Shown: positions 1 through 12,860 of the stretch, in pieces | Layout: every line of letters starts with the position of its first letter | Numbering within the stretch: position 1 is the first letter of the stretch | Assembly: GCA_030248225.1 (NCBI GenBank) | Contig: JASANE010001800.1 | Location: forward strand, 1-64,000 | From: Trileptium ribeirensis | Lineage: Eukaryota > Nematoda > Enoplea > Enoplida > Thoracostomopsidae | DNA length: 64,000 bases | Direction of reading: 5' to 3' | The notes under the pieces: model-generated | The model's database searches: none | Seen by the model: only the letters and a program-made list of their open reading frames with translations | Told to the model about the DNA's origin: nothing | Translations under genes and position numbers: made by a program

Positions 1-924
1 ATTGCTTGATTCTTGCGGTTGTCGACTAGACAATTTGAACACAACATGAAAATTCTGTGTATATATAATTTAGATTAAGCTTAAATAAAATTTTTGCTCT
101 TTTGCAGTTTTTGAAATGCAAAACTCGCAATCGTAAAACTTGGCAAAATCCCAACTGCCATGGATGTATTTTAAATTTAAAAAACCAAAAATAGGTATAG
201 GCAAAAACTTACATAGGACCTGGTAAATTTTGCTAAAAGTAGGAAAAGAACCATATGTTAACCGCCGCAAAAATAACTTAGAAAAAACTAACGGTAAAAA
301 TGCGGTTTCACTAGTTTAAACTATACCTTTAGCTTAGTCATAACTGAAAAGTAGAAAAAACGCATACTTTTAATACTATGTCATTCATTGCTACAAAATA
401 CTATCGTAGTGCAAAAATTGTATAGTTCCCCTACTCTAGCTACTTAAAGCAATCTCCTAGTTGGGATGTAACCCATAGTTGCGAATCATATTAAAACGAG
501 CTCAGGCACGCACTTCAAAGGCGGCGAGAACGGACGTATTCGCATCAGACGTGGCATCGAAAATTTGTAACATCAGTTTTTCACAATAAATAGGAAACAA
601 CTTTATATACACAAAGGTATATACGTTGAAATACTGTTATATTTAGCAATAAAAAATAGCCGAGGTATAAACCAATGTAATTTGACTGTTTAGCCGACGT
701 TCGCTTTTCGTCACCAAATCTTAGTGAAAGTTACACAATTGTTTGAGCCGAGGAGCCCTATTACTAAACTCTAAACGGTAATGTTGTTTTTGAGACGAAA
801 TTCGAAAATCACTGTTCGATTTAAATATGCAGTTTGATCACACTTCAGAACTCCATTAAAATCGGCGAGTATAAAAAATATTAGAATGTTGAGAGGTCTC
901 GTCACTCAAAATCGACAAGCCAGT

Positions 925-1305
925 TTCAACCATTAAAGGAGTGCAGATTTGTTCAATATTGGACAGTAATTTTTTGGATCAACAACTGACAACAAATTCC
1001 AAACCTTAAATTTCAATGCCGATAATGCGGAGACTAAATCCTATAAGACAAAAAACGAGCTAGATTTGTTTATTGGACAGTAATTTTAGATCGTAATAAC
1101 AACTAACAAAAATCGCAAAACCTTAAATTTCACTTATGGATGCCTATAACTGTGATAACTAAATCCTATAAGACAAACCATTAAAAACGAGCTAGATTTG
1201 TTCAATATTGGACAGTAATTTTTTAGATCGTAATAACAACTAACAAAATCCAAACCTTAAATTTCACTTATGGATGCTGATAACTGTGGATAACTAAATC
1301 CTACA
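925..1305. repeat. Degenerate tandem repeats in left foldback arm
   Basis: About three copies of a 110-135 bp unit, each containing GGACAGTAATTTT, CCTTAAATTTCA and AACTAAATCCTA. They are the reverse complement of the 135 bp units in the right arm but carry small deletions and substitutions. Confidence 0.85.
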
Positions 1306-1434
1306 AGAAAAAACTTGAAAAGATGATCAACTTGGTAGTATTACGGAACACTTTACCGACCTGACGAGATCTGAAGAATGTACATTGGCGATCGTTGCGA
1401 TTATGTGCCCATGGTAGACTCGTAAAACATTAAA

Positions 1435-2006
1435 GTGTGCAAACTATAACACGTCTGTAGTTTGTAAAAGTCGAAACGTCGGTGCCCTCTGATGCATTGA
1501 CCGCGTAAACGGAAATTTGTGAACAATTCTGTGGCATAATCAGCCGAGGAAACAAGCATAAACATATGTCCAACAAGCTATCTATAATAAAGCAGTCTTC
1601 ATCCACTTCAGTAAATACTGCATAAAGGATCAACAGTTCTTTCGCAATCCGTAAAGCTCCAAAAATTTGTTGCGATGAAATTTTCAGGAAATATTTACTG
1701 AAATTTAGGAGAGTTCAGTTTTCACTTTACGAAAGTATGGTAGAATTACTGTTATCCGCGATATAAAGTTTGAGCCCACACTTAATTGTATTGCTTTATT
1801 TTATTATTTAACGCATATGCTTACATTTTACTGAAGATATCAACGAATGGCCTATGAAAGTTTTCCGATGCAATTTGTTTTATATTATTGTTTGTTTTGT
1901 GGTTTTATTCATTTATTTTTTGTTTTTGTTGTTTTAATTATGCTAACTAATTACTGTTTTTACGTTTATTAATAATTTCTGCTGTGTTAACCTAGTAACG
2001 ATGGAT
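1435..2006. other. Single-copy loop of the foldback element
   Basis: This 572 bp spacer separates the two arms and has no inverted partner in the window. It is AT-rich with T-rich tracts around 1870-1930. The only ORF of note starts at the left arm boundary and is 67 codons long. No coding function is recognised. Confidence 0.6.
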
Positions 2007-2140
2007 TTTAATGTTTTACGAGTCTACCATGGGCACATAATCGCAACGATCGCCAATGTACATTCTTCAGATCTCGTCAGGTCGGTAAAGTGTTCCGTAA
2101 TACTACCAAGTTGATCATCTTTTCAAGTTTTTTCTTGTAG

Positions 2141-2545
2141 GATTTAGTTATCCACAGTTATCAGCATCCATAAGTGAAATTTAAGGTTTGGATTTTGTTA
2201 GTTGTTATTACGATCTAAAAAATTACTGTCCAATATTGAACAAATCTAGCTCGTTTTTAATGGTTTGTCTTATAGGATTTAGTTATCCACAGTTATCAGC
2301 ATCCATAAGTGAAATTTAAGGTTTGGATTTTGTTAGTTGTTATTACGATCTAAAAAATTACTGTCCAATATTGAACAAATCTAGCTCGTTTTTAATGGTT
2401 TGTCTTATAGGATTTAGTTATCCACAGTTATCAGCATCCATAAGTGAAATTTAAGGTTTGGATTTTGTTAGTTGTTATTACGATCTAAAAAATTACTGTC
2501 CAATATTGAACAAATCTAGCTCCTTTTTAATGGTTTGAAACTGGC
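2141..2545. repeat. Three near-identical 135 bp tandem repeats
   Basis: The motif GATTTAGTTATCCACAG starts at 2141, 2276 and 2411, giving an exact 135 bp period. The first two units look identical, and the third differs only near its end (AGCTCC for AGCTCG, then divergence). They sit in the right arm of the foldback and correspond to the looser repeats at 925-1305. Confidence 0.95.
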
Positions 2546-3599
2546 TTGTCGATTTTGAGTAGACGACGTCTCAACGTTATTAATATTTTTTATACTCCAC
2601 GATTCTTAATGGGTACTAAAGTATTATAATAGAACTTATGCATATTAAATCGACAGTGATTTTCGATTTAACAGTTATCGAGAACAACATTACCGTTTAG
2701 AGTTTAAGTAATAGGGGCTCATAGGAGGTTCAAACAATTGTGTAAGTTTCACTAAGATTTGGTGACGAAAAGCAAACGTCGGCTAAACAGTCAATCATTG
2801 CGTTTCTTATACCTCTTCAGCTGTATTTTATTGCTGATGTTGAAACATATTTCAACGTATATACCTTTGTGTATATAAAGTTGTTTATGTATTTTGCTAT
2901 GTGTGAAACTAATGTTACGAGAAATTTTTCAATGCCACGTCTGATGCGGAATACCGCTAGTTCTCGCCGCCTTTGAAGTGCATTGCCTGAGCTACCATTT
3001 AATATGATCACGCAACATGGGGTACATTGCAACCTACGGATTGCCTTAGTGCACTAAATTCAGGGAACTATACCATTTTTGCACTAAAGCAATAGTATTT
3101 TGTAGCAATGAATGACATAGTCTCAAAGTTGTGCGTTTTTTTCTACTTTCAGTTATGACTAAGCTAAAGGTATGACGACTTCCGGTGAAACCGCATTTTT
3201 ACCATTCGTTTCTAAGTTATATTTTGCGGCGGTTAACATATGGTTCTTTTATTACTTAGCAAAAAATTTCAGGTCCTATGTAGTTTTTGCCTATACCTAT
3301 TTTTGGTTTTTTAAATTTAAAACACTTATTTGCGATCCAATTTTCATGGCAGTTGGGATTTTGCCAAGCGATCCGAGTTTGCATTTCAAAACTGGGAAGA
3401 AACATTTTCCGAAATTTTATTTAAGCTTAATCTAAATTATATATACACAGAATTTTCATGTTGTGTTCAATGTATATCAGCGACCAACGTGATATTTAGT
3501 CGGCTAGGTCGTAATCAAAGACATGTTACGCTATTAATATTTAGTGGTTCTATTCACTTTGAATTGATGATTCTTGCGGTTGTCGATGAGAGGTATTGA

Positions 3600-4967
3600 A
3601 CGTCGTACACTGTTAAGTTACGCAAACACTAACAAGAGAGATGCGTGACGCAAGAACAAAAAGAAACGATAGATGGTCTATCCGTAAAGCTCCAGTTTTT
3701 TTAATGTTTATCACTTTTACTGTTGCTATTCGGAACATTTTATAGCGATCGCGTTTGGTTGAGATGATACAGTCTTAATAATATCAACCCATTTTCTGGT
3801 CATTTTCAGTTTTTTCCGTCAGGTCTAAAAAGTTGGATCCAATGTTGTCTCCAACATATGTGCACCATCAGAAGCTCGGCGCGCTGTTAAAATGTGTTGG
3901 GTAAACACTGAAAAGTAGCAGCAAAAGGCGACGCAAAAGCTTCTGCAAAAAACGAGAAAAGTAGCCTAGTAGAGGTATATACCAGCATCACCCCACCCTC
4001 TTGCTGCGCCCGGTGTATTCCAAATTTTGAGGGTGGAAGTTGTTTCTTGATATTTTCAAAATTTTGTTTTTTTAATATTATATCTGTTTTACTGTTGCCC
4101 TTTGTGTACGTCGTTCCGCTGAATTATTGGTCAGTAAATTGTTTTTGTATTCTTGTGCATTTTTATAAAATATGTTGTTTTATTTGGTACACAATTTTTA
4201 TTATTTTATTATAGTTGTCATCACTCGTCAGTCTACAACATTATGAATGTCGTATCATTTTTTGGCCAAAATATACCGACCATTTTGCTTTGTCAATAGC
4301 ATTTTGTTAACACATTTGGGATGTTTTCTTTTGTAACGCAATTTGCATATTAGTTGTAATTTTTTTTTATTAATTTTTGTTACTATTACTACAACTCATA
4401 AAATAAACGTTAATTATCAGCTTTTATATTTTATGTCGTGTTGAGCAGTTGGTATATATTTTATCATATCTCTGATACTGTTAAGCCTTTCATGTTTAAT
4501 TTGTGCATCGAGCATTATTTAAGCTGTCGCCACGCATCCGAGCCCAGGTTGTACGAGTGGAATGTGGAATTGTCGTATCCGAATCACCTCCGATGTCAAA
4601 ACAGAGATTTTAAATATTTAATAGGATTATATCACAGGTGTCGATGGGGCTATCGGGGGTTACTCCCTTAAGATTCGGGCCTCCCAAGCGAAGTCTACCC
4701 CTTCCCCTTGAATGCCTCGTAGTTACGCACGAAAGGAGCACTGAAAATTTTTATCATAGACACGCAAAAATATCGTGCAACTTTCCAAATTTTGAGGAAA
4801 ATGGGAAGAATTTATAGCAAATTGCAAAATAAGGAAAATATTAGCAAAACTGTGAGACATGTTGAGCTCCTAAAAATTTCAAAAATTAACCCCCCCCGGC
4901 TTTCCCCCGCCGACTATCCACCCCCCGCATAATCCGGCGGAACCTCGGCATCTATACATCAGATATA
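3600..4967. other. No gene seen; AT-rich spacer
   Basis: Between the first foldback and the first 4 kb repeat there is AT-rich sequence with T-tracts (4020-4440) and a small C-rich patch near 4890-4930. Only short ORFs of under 80 codons occur, and no protein family is recognisable. Confidence 0.6.
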
Positions 4968-7900
4968 TTGTACTAGGCCATTCCTGCACCACCATTTCCC
5001 GCTGTGGTGCCCGGACAACCCCTGCTTCCACTACTCTCCGGTGAACCACTGGTTAACGTAAGGTAACCGCTTAGCTTAACAGGCTGCTGGCGGATCAAGC
5101 AGGGTGTTCGAGCTGGCCCCTAAATTGGCCCACGTTTCTAGTGGTATGGAGCTCACCCAGAAGGAGGGTCAACCCTTAAGCCTGCTTACGGGTAGTAAGG
5201 CTGACCCACCTTTCTGTAGTACTTCCGGAATTTCTATCGATCCAACGTTTCTTTATTTTGATCCTGCTAGGGGAAACTATCGTTTGCACACTCCGCTTTT
5301 ACCTAGCTCATATTGCCTAGTATGGAACGCGGAGGTACACTGCAGAGCTGCCCCAGAGCCCTATACATTGTTTGGTTGTACTTAGCAGAATAAAAATGGA
5401 ATGCGAATATTTTCGAGGTAAACTTTAAACGAGCAGCTGTTTCCTAAACAAATCTCATCGGCTATCGTGCTCCAAGATGAACCTAGTTTAGCATCGACTC
5501 TATTTATTTGATCCAAGAATACTTATCGCTTATAAACTCATAACACGTCAACCGCTTACTTCGTCTAGGTGCACACAGCTGTATATATCATAAAACAAAA
5601 CATTTATTCAGTCAAATAACGGGGTACCTTGTAGGGTACCCAAAACTGAGATACCAAGTGCGACATGATTTTCTGCGGTGCACGAATCTGCTATAATAGC
5701 TGTAAAGTTTGATTATAAAATTTGATTCCCCTTTTTTATTGTTTAGAAGTCCCGGAAACGAGTTTCGATTATTTCACTAGTCCTTGCCCTGTTATCATCT
5801 CCGATGCACCAGTCCAGTCTTCCCAACGCGCTCCTTTTAGTTTGGCAGAACCTGGAGTCACCCACGAACGTATCGCCGCTAGCATGCATTACGCCTACTG
5901 TCCGGAAAATGATTTACCGAGACAGGACAGAGGGCTAGTGGGGCCAGTGCCGCGTCTCCTGAGTACAGGACGATGATGCCTTCCTTACTTACTATCCAAC
6001 GTTGAAAATGAGGTGTCGACAAAGACTCCCTACCGTAGCTACACGGTGTAAAGCCCCACACTTTAAATTTTCGATTAAACTTAAGGGCGCGTGCTGTGTA
6101 GGGGTGTCCCGAGTGCGGTGGTTTGAATGCTAAGGAGGGGTTTCAGCGAACTTTTAACTGGCACAACCCTCTGCAGTCGAGGCTGACTCCATTTCTGTCC
6201 TTTCTGTGGGTTTTTTGGAACATCCAGTAGCCCTGCTACTTTTGCCTCAGATCCGTGGTCATTTAAACAGCTTAGGTCCTCGCGTGACAATTAGCACGCT
6301 CCTTAGCGTAGCAAGCAAGTTTACATGAAAAGGTTTTGAACCGCAAGATATTTAGTATTTACCGAACTTCAAAACTGCCTTACCCGATGAAGATGATATG
6401 GAAGCTAGAGGGGTATAGCAACATCCGAAGGGTGGTAACGCGTCTTTGGAATGACCACGTGCACCCAACTGAAGTTAGCTTACTTGCAAAATCCGACGAG
6501 GACCCTACCGTTGCGGAACGGCTTGGGAACTCCCTTCTGAGCATTGTAAGCGGAATCCTATACAACAGAAAAGACCTCAAAAGGCACGAGCTCGAACTTT
6601 CGGGGAAATTCATCGGAGGCTCAATTTATTAGTTATTTGGAAATTTTGTCTCTACCTTAACTTGCAAATTATTCCAGGCCTGTTCATCCAGCGTTGGTCA
6701 CTGGCGATCGCTCTGTCAATCCTGGAGCCACTCGCGCATCACCGTCTCATGGGAAAACCATGCGGTTTTCTGTTGACTAAAACCGTGGTTAAAAGAATTG
6801 TGCACATGCCAGTGGTACCTCTGAAGATGATTAGATTGGAAAGATTGCTGTCGGTGGTCCCATAGAGTGCCAATTTGCCCGCCTGGACCACAGAGGCCTT
6901 CAGCTTAGTGTAAAAGTTCCCGCGGCTCCTTACTGTTGCTGCACGGCGTAAGGGTACCCGTTTTGCAAATGAAAACTTGGGCTATTACATCGTTCGGAAA
7001 CTTCCTCAGGACTATGCTCGTAATTTAGGTTGGTCCCACAGGCATTTTGACACTGCGAAACAGCGACGGCGATTGCGGTTGCCTACAGGTTAATCTCTGT
7101 GCTCTGTTTCTCTCCGACACATTGTCTTCGGCAGGTTTCCTACATTCCATGTCCCTATACCTCCCCCTCCCTTTTCTTCGTGTTCTGCTACCCAAAACTT
7201 GATTCACAACACCAATGATTATTTACCCGCTCACCGAGCCTAACTAACTGAAAACGGTCCGCCGAGCGGGGGAACCAGTCGAGACTATGGGCGGGACTAA
7301 TTTGAAAAGCAATTTTGTAAACGTGAATATTAATCTGGGCACGGGCACTTTACGGCTGCGCGGCGAATCCTCTGGACACTCCAGCACCCGCAAAGGCAGC
7401 GCTTAGCGAGTGTATATCTTACAAAAATCAGGACCAGGAGGGAATCTCCACCGCATCTGCACGGCGAGAGGCCCTCCTGGAAAGCTGAAAGTTAAAGAAA
7501 ATACGAAACCATAACTGCTAAGCAAACTGGAAAGCGAGATAGGTTGGCGACAAAAGCCAAAAGCAACCCAAAGCTTTAAAGCGAAAACTCGACTGACTCT
7601 GACCCTATATCGGGTCACAAAATCTTCCAATAGCAGTGATAAATACGCGACAATTCACCAATGTCAGTTTTATGATACGTGGAACGGTTTTGATGTCAGT
7701 GGCTGTGTACAGCCGACGAGAAAAAAAACAAAACCTCGCGCTGGTCGGCGCGAGGTTTTCCGAGAAGAGAAAATATATCAGCTCTCGGAGCGCTAGATTT
7801 TAATAAGGGTTTCGGGATATTTTTGCCGATCTTAGTTTAACTAAAGGTAGCAGACGGCCGGGGGCGGGATCAGTTGCATGCCCTGGAAGTCTGGCTACCA

Positions 7901-8960
7901 GAGAAGTTTATTATTTTGTGATAGCTTTAAATGGTGGCCGTTAGAGGCTGTCTTAGGAGACAAAACTGGAAAATTTTCATGTTCACACGTGTGTTAGGCA
8001 GGTCCTGAGCGGACCCGTGGGGTGGCCGGCCCCGATTTTCAGAGACACAGGTAGTATAAGGCCCCGTAAGTGTAGAACTACAAAAATCTGTGGTTTATTG
8101 TTATTTTGGTGGTCCTTGTAAGTTTAGAAAAATGTGTGGTTGAGCGCATATTCGGCGGCCTGAGTACTTATGGGCAATTCAGAGGCTGACCAGAATGCTT
8201 GATTTATAAGCGTTAGAGGCTTCTAATGATTGTTCGGTAACCCTCATTCACCTTAATGCTACAAAAAATCGAAAATTTGTGGATTTAAATAACCCCCCTA
8301 AAATGACGTGCCTATTGAATTAAACCGATTTCATTATACTCCTTAGGTTTAGTTCCATTACATACCACAACATATTCACTACGGCGAGTCACATAAATAC
8401 TCCTACTTGCCAGGACAAGTCTCTTCGAACGTTAAATCGTTACAAAAGTTGATTCTATAAGGATTCTGTACTGTGATCCGATCCGTCCTGACACGCAACA
8501 CACTGAACGATATAATACAACAAACGTTATGCGACTGCTAAGCATTCGCAACAGAATCGGCCGTAGGGCACCGAAACTGTGAAATCGACCGAAAGACCGT
8601 GAAAGTTCTAACCTTTGTCCCTGTCCTTTCGTACAAGACTATTACACTAAAAGCGATACACGGTAATGCTACACATTTCATATTTTACGAACGACCGGAG
8701 ACCTACTACTTGTGTTTAACAAAGTTCAGTTGTAGTGCGAAATTACCTCCGGGCATCTCGGGCTGGTGGGCCGTGGTTTTACTACAGGTTCTACTAACGG
8801 CATATTTTGTCCTACATTATAAACAAATTATACACAACATAATGCGAGGATTACAATCCACCGGTATCCGGCCGTCCGTTAGGTTAAAATTTGCCCCTTT
8901 TGTTTATACTTTTTTGATAACCCTAAAATTTGATAAAAACTAGGGCTGTTACATATCACG
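4968..8960 (+). repeat. Large non-coding dispersed repeat, copy 1
   Basis: This is the first of three old copies of a GC-richer repeat of about 4 kb. Collinear landmarks shared with copy 3 are the block near 5007-5050 (with 13368-13410), the ACCTTGTAGGGTACC region near 5629, GGGGAACCAGTCGAGA near 7268, the hairpin at 7730-7759, GAATCGGCC(G/C)TAGGGCACC near 8551 and the end GGGCTGTTACAT at 8943-8954. A submotif resembling CCACCGTNGCTGCACGGCG recurs inside the unit (near 6020, 6940 and 7450), so the element is itself built from related modules. No ORF is long enough or conserved enough to suggest a protein. The family is not recognised. Confidence 0.8.
7730..7759. other. Strong conserved hairpin in copy 1
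   Basis: AAAACCTCGCG pairs perfectly over 11 bp with CGCGAGGTTTT around the 8-base loop CTGGTCGG. The stem core and the loop are repeated in copy 3 (16141-16167) although the flanks have diverged strongly. A second small hairpin follows near 7785-7800. Confidence 0.8.
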
Positions 8961-9581
8961 TATATTGACGTCATAACCTTCCCAATATTAAACACGAATT
9001 TCCATGCGCACAAGATCAGAAGTTGAAACTTTAGAATTAAAATTTCAATCTTTAACGTTTTTAGTTTCACAGAATAATTGACGGTTTGATATTTCGAGGT
9101 TATGTCAAGGAGGGTCAAAGTCAAACCTAAGGGAGTAAGTTATATGCAGTCTGTGCCGTCGTCGATATATTAAGCCTGAGCAACATCTAAGGTTCTTAGA
9201 TGAGTTTTACTCAAAGTCCAAGATTATGACTGAGTGTTGCCGCCCTCTGATTCCCGCAACACACTAGACTGATCATTTTTAACGATATAACTTTACGAGC
9301 ACAGGTTTTAATACTTGAGCCTACAGTTTGATTTGATTTCTACGGTTTATCCATCGCCTACAATGTTATGAAAAATAGAATATATACATGTAAAGAAATA
9401 TATTATACTATAACAGCCCAAGATTTTTGGAAATGTTTTAAATGGGTTGCAAGTCAACTCTAAAATTGCGAATTTGGATTAATGGTGCGGCCGTATACTG
9501 GTCGAGCGTGAAATGAGTGCATTACTATCGTTTGTTTCCATTGAATTCACGAAAATGATCTGATTTTAATGTATGTATTAT
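8961..9581. other. Spacer between inverted copies 1 and 2
   Basis: Copies 1 and 2 face each other with their GGGCTGTTACAT ends towards this spacer. It holds one extra inverted end (TAACAGCCC near 9411, followed by weak similarity), which suggests another truncated copy. Otherwise it is AT-rich with no gene. Confidence 0.55.
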
Positions 9582-12500
9582 GTAACAGCCCGAGTTTTTA
9601 TAGCAATTCTACAATATTCGAAATAGTACATAAAACGGAAAATTTTAACCTGATGGGCGATGGGATACCGGTTGAGTGTGATCCTGGTATCAAACTGTGT
9701 ATGATTTATTGTTATTGTAAAACAAAATATACTGTCGGCGTAATGTATTGTATAATTACGCTCCACCCACCCGAGGTGCGCAAGGCGATTTTCGCATTAC
9801 AATGAAACTTTCATCTAACCGAGTTGTAAGTATCCGGTCGGCCCCAAATAAATGGAGAGTGCAATATTATTCTGTATTATTTGACAATGTAGTTGTATTT
9901 AGTACCGTGAACGTGTGCGCACTCGGATGGGCCAGGGACATGGGTCAGGCGGTTACATTCGTGATTTCGCCCTACGGCCGATCCAGCCGAACCAATGTAT
10001 GTTTATCGTATTATATTGTGGTCCAGGACGGATCCCGACACTGGTTGCGATTCCAGGAAAGATGAGAGAGTGTATCCTCCAGAAATTAAGATCCGGGGAT
10101 AAGAACTAATGAAAAATTATGCTCATCTCTCCCACCATTATTTTGAGAGATCGCCGCCGACGGGTCCGGGGCATTGTGCGGAACTTTCATAAATTTGGGT
10201 TGAGACCTTTTTAACGATTTAGGCCTCGAAGATACCGGTCGTGGCACGCAGAAGTAAGAATATGATTGTCTGGCGAATACCCATTGCAGTATATATAGTG
10301 GAATAGGGACCCGGAGTTGAAAGAATTTAACTAAACTCGGAAGGATCGTTTTCACGGGGGTATTTAAATTTCCAAATTTGTCATTTTTCCTACAATTAGT
10401 GCAAAATAAAGCTACAGAATTATCATTAGGACCTCCTAAGGCTCTGGAATCGCGTATTTTGGATGTTTAAATATTTGTTGTTCGCAGGCACCTTGGGGAA
10501 CAAACAGCTAAAGGGGGTACACAGAGGGTATAAAAAGAAATGGCCCGATATAGCGTCGGAGCCAGTCGAGTAGCGAGCTCTAGAAGCCGGCGGTTGTCGC
10601 CGGGCCTAATGGCTCTTAGCGTTTATTTTAGTGGTTTTTCGTTTGGGGTTCTTTCTCTTTTCATTTATGGATTTCCCAGGAGGGCCTCTCGCCGTGCAGC
10701 CATAGTGGGGAGTCTCCTGATTTCTCGGGTTGAAATACAAATCGTAAGGGGCCTCTCTTGCGGGTGCTGGAGTGTTCGGAAGGTGCGCCGCGCTCTAGTA
10801 AATGCATGCGCCCGAGTAAATTAAGTAGTCACGCTTTTAAAATTAGCCTCATTCTCAAGTCTCGACTGGTTCCCCCATTCATAGGGTAGAAATTTTGCAC
10901 AAATGCTTGCTGGGCGTATAGTATACTATTAGTATTTCTTTAAGACGTCATTTGAATAGGGTTTGGGGCAAGGAGTGAACAAGACAGAAAAGAGAAAGGA
11001 GGTTCACAGGGGCACGGGATGTGAGAAACTCGCTGAAACATTTTTACGTCGACCTGAGGGCAGCCGTGACCACAGCCTGAAATTAAGCAGTATAAAAAAT
11101 TGTGCCAGTGGAGACACCCAAAGGTCTGAGTATTGCCCTCGTGAGAAATTCGACTATTTTTAGTCGCTGACAACTCAAAATCAACGCGAGTTCTCTCACG
11201 CCGTGCGGTCACGTTAGCGAGCCAGTTGATTTTAGCGATGAATCTAAGGCTACCACAGTTCGAGCGGACATACTGGATTTTGTACGTCGTTAACCCGCAG
11301 ATTAGTGCACCGATAACTGTTGAGTTCATTTCCATGCTGGTGGTACATGGATGGATCCATGACTGACTGAGCAGTCATGTGAAAGAAAAGTATTGCTTCC
11401 GGAAAATTATATGAGGAAAACGGACGTGGTCATTTGCCAACTAGGTTGATGAAAGCGAGTCCTCGCAGTAACTAAAATTGAACCACCGATGGAGCTGCCC
11501 TTGAAATTCCAATACGTGCCATAGTGAGCAGGACCCAACATACAAAATTCAAGACGTGGATTATTACGCCGTGCGGTCATGGCAGGGAGTCTCGTCTCAT
11601 TTTGGAGATATAAAACCTGAGTTGCGAAGTGACGTATCACAGCCCTTCGGATATTATTTCCCCCAGCTCCCATTCGAGCTTCGTCGGGAAAGGCAGTTTT
11701 CATGATTTATTAACTATAAAATTCATAATTCAGAGATTTCTCTCTAAAGTTTTCTTCAACACGCGTGGTGGCAATCACGTGGCGACCGAAGTTGTGCAAA
11801 TGACCACGGACTCGACACGGATGCACCGTTGCCCAGAGGGACTGGAAATCACTGGGATGAAAAGTCACCTGCGACCGGTAAGGTTGTATCACACAAAAAG
11901 TCACCAAAGCCGCTTCTGTACTGCCGCGTCTCTGCCCTCGTGAGATCATGAAATGAGCCCGCTCTCTGAAGCTAAATCAAAAATTTAAGACGAATTCTCA
12001 CGCTGTGCAGCCACGGTAGGAATCCTTGTCGGAATCTCGCTTTTAACATCGGATAGTAAGGAAGACAGACAACGTCGTCCTGTACCCAGGAAACGCGGCA
12101 TTGTCTTTCCGGTGTTAACAACCCATTTGCTCTCTATCCAGGCTCCGTGTAAAACGTAGTCTTTCTGTAAGATGGATAGTTAATTCATAATAATGAGGCA
12201 TTCGCAGGTGACTATTGGCTCTGTGGAGATGATGGAAAGTGTGAACCTGAAGAGCGAACGAGTATATGAACATTGGCTACCAGGAGCAGCAGGTGGGGTG
12301 TCGGATATTTTTTGAAACACGTTAAAAGGGGAGATGACATTCTGAGGTGGAAGTTCAGTTTTTGCTAAGTGTTATAGTGGGGTAGAAGTTAACAGCCACT
12401 CACATCACGAGTAATGTTTTGCTTCAAGTACCCTGCGTGGTACTACTATTATGTATTCTTGGTTATACTGCAGAACGAGATAATTTGGGTATTGTATTCA

Positions 12501-12600
12501 TCACTTGGGTTGTTTGCGTATGCAGTCGGGACAGTGCCACTGACTAGATAATTCATTTAAACTAAGTTTTGTTTACTTAAAGCCTCGGGAGACCAGTCTT
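9582..12600 (-). repeat. Large non-coding dispersed repeat, copy 2 (inverted)
   Basis: The sequence starts with TGTAACAGCCCGAG, the reverse complement of the end of copy 3. It then follows copies 1 and 3 in reverse: the CTCCACC/GGAGCGTG block near 9760, the GTCTCGACTGGTTCCCC block near 10858, GTCCTGTAC near 12085 and AAGTACCCTGCGTGGTAC near 12426. The submotif CGCCGTGCGG recurs near 10690, 11200, 11570 and 12000. The far end (12450-12630) cannot be placed exactly. The part equivalent to the first 500 bp of copy 1 is missing or unrecognisable. Confidence 0.78.
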
Positions 12601-12666
12601 AGTGCGCACCAACTCTTTTCTAATAATTTCAGTTAAGGTAATATTGTTATTTCATGTATATATACA

Positions 12667-12860
12667 AGGTAACAATGCTACGATGTAACATGTAAAACGC
12701 ATATGTTTATTCATGTAAAATTTGGAACAAGGTTTGAACAGTTTAACTTCATGTTCATTACGTGTTTCGGAGGCGTTTTAGTGGAAATGCTGCTGCCACA
12801 CAAAATTTTTTCAAAACTCTATCCTTACAATAGCGGCAAAACATATGGCGACAGCCAAAA
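12667..12860 (+). repeat. Left terminal inverted repeat of 5 kb unit
   Basis: About 194 bp, matching 17542-17733 in reverse complement. Key shared blocks are ACAATGCTACGATGTAACAT, TCATGTTCATTACGTGTTTC and CTCTATCCTTACAATAGC. Confidence 0.9.

Larger units (their letters stand above)
16..3489. mobile_element. Foldback element with long inverted-repeat arms
   Basis: The sequence from about 16 to 1434 recurs as a diverged reverse complement from about 3489 back to 2007, so the whole unit is one very long inverted repeat around a 572 bp loop. Landmarks pair in order: 35-44 with 3461-3470, the stretch near 535-570 with 2930-2975, the stretch near 680-730 with 2750-2795, and 1405-1434 with 2007-2036. 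Both arms carry internal tandem repeats. No long ORF exists; short ORFs at 70-270 and 3172-3435 are mirror images caused by the symmetry. An 18 bp direct repeat lies at 8-25 and 3569-3586 and could mark flanks, although its surroundings are also similar. The architecture resembles Foldback or Galileo-type DNA elements, but no transposase is seen, so the family is unassigned. The left boundary may lie outside the window. Confidence 0.85.

Noticed and set aside
70..270. ORF of 66 codons, with a mirrored one at 3172-3435
   Set aside because: Both arise from the inverted arms of the foldback, and the translations do not agree in a shared frame.
2141..2545. CRISPR-like regular repeats
   Set aside because: The units are contiguous 135 bp tandem repeats without spacers, in a eukaryotic context.
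10940..11335. 131-codon minus ORF
   Set aside because: It lies in the old dispersed repeat, is not open in the other copies, and has no domain.
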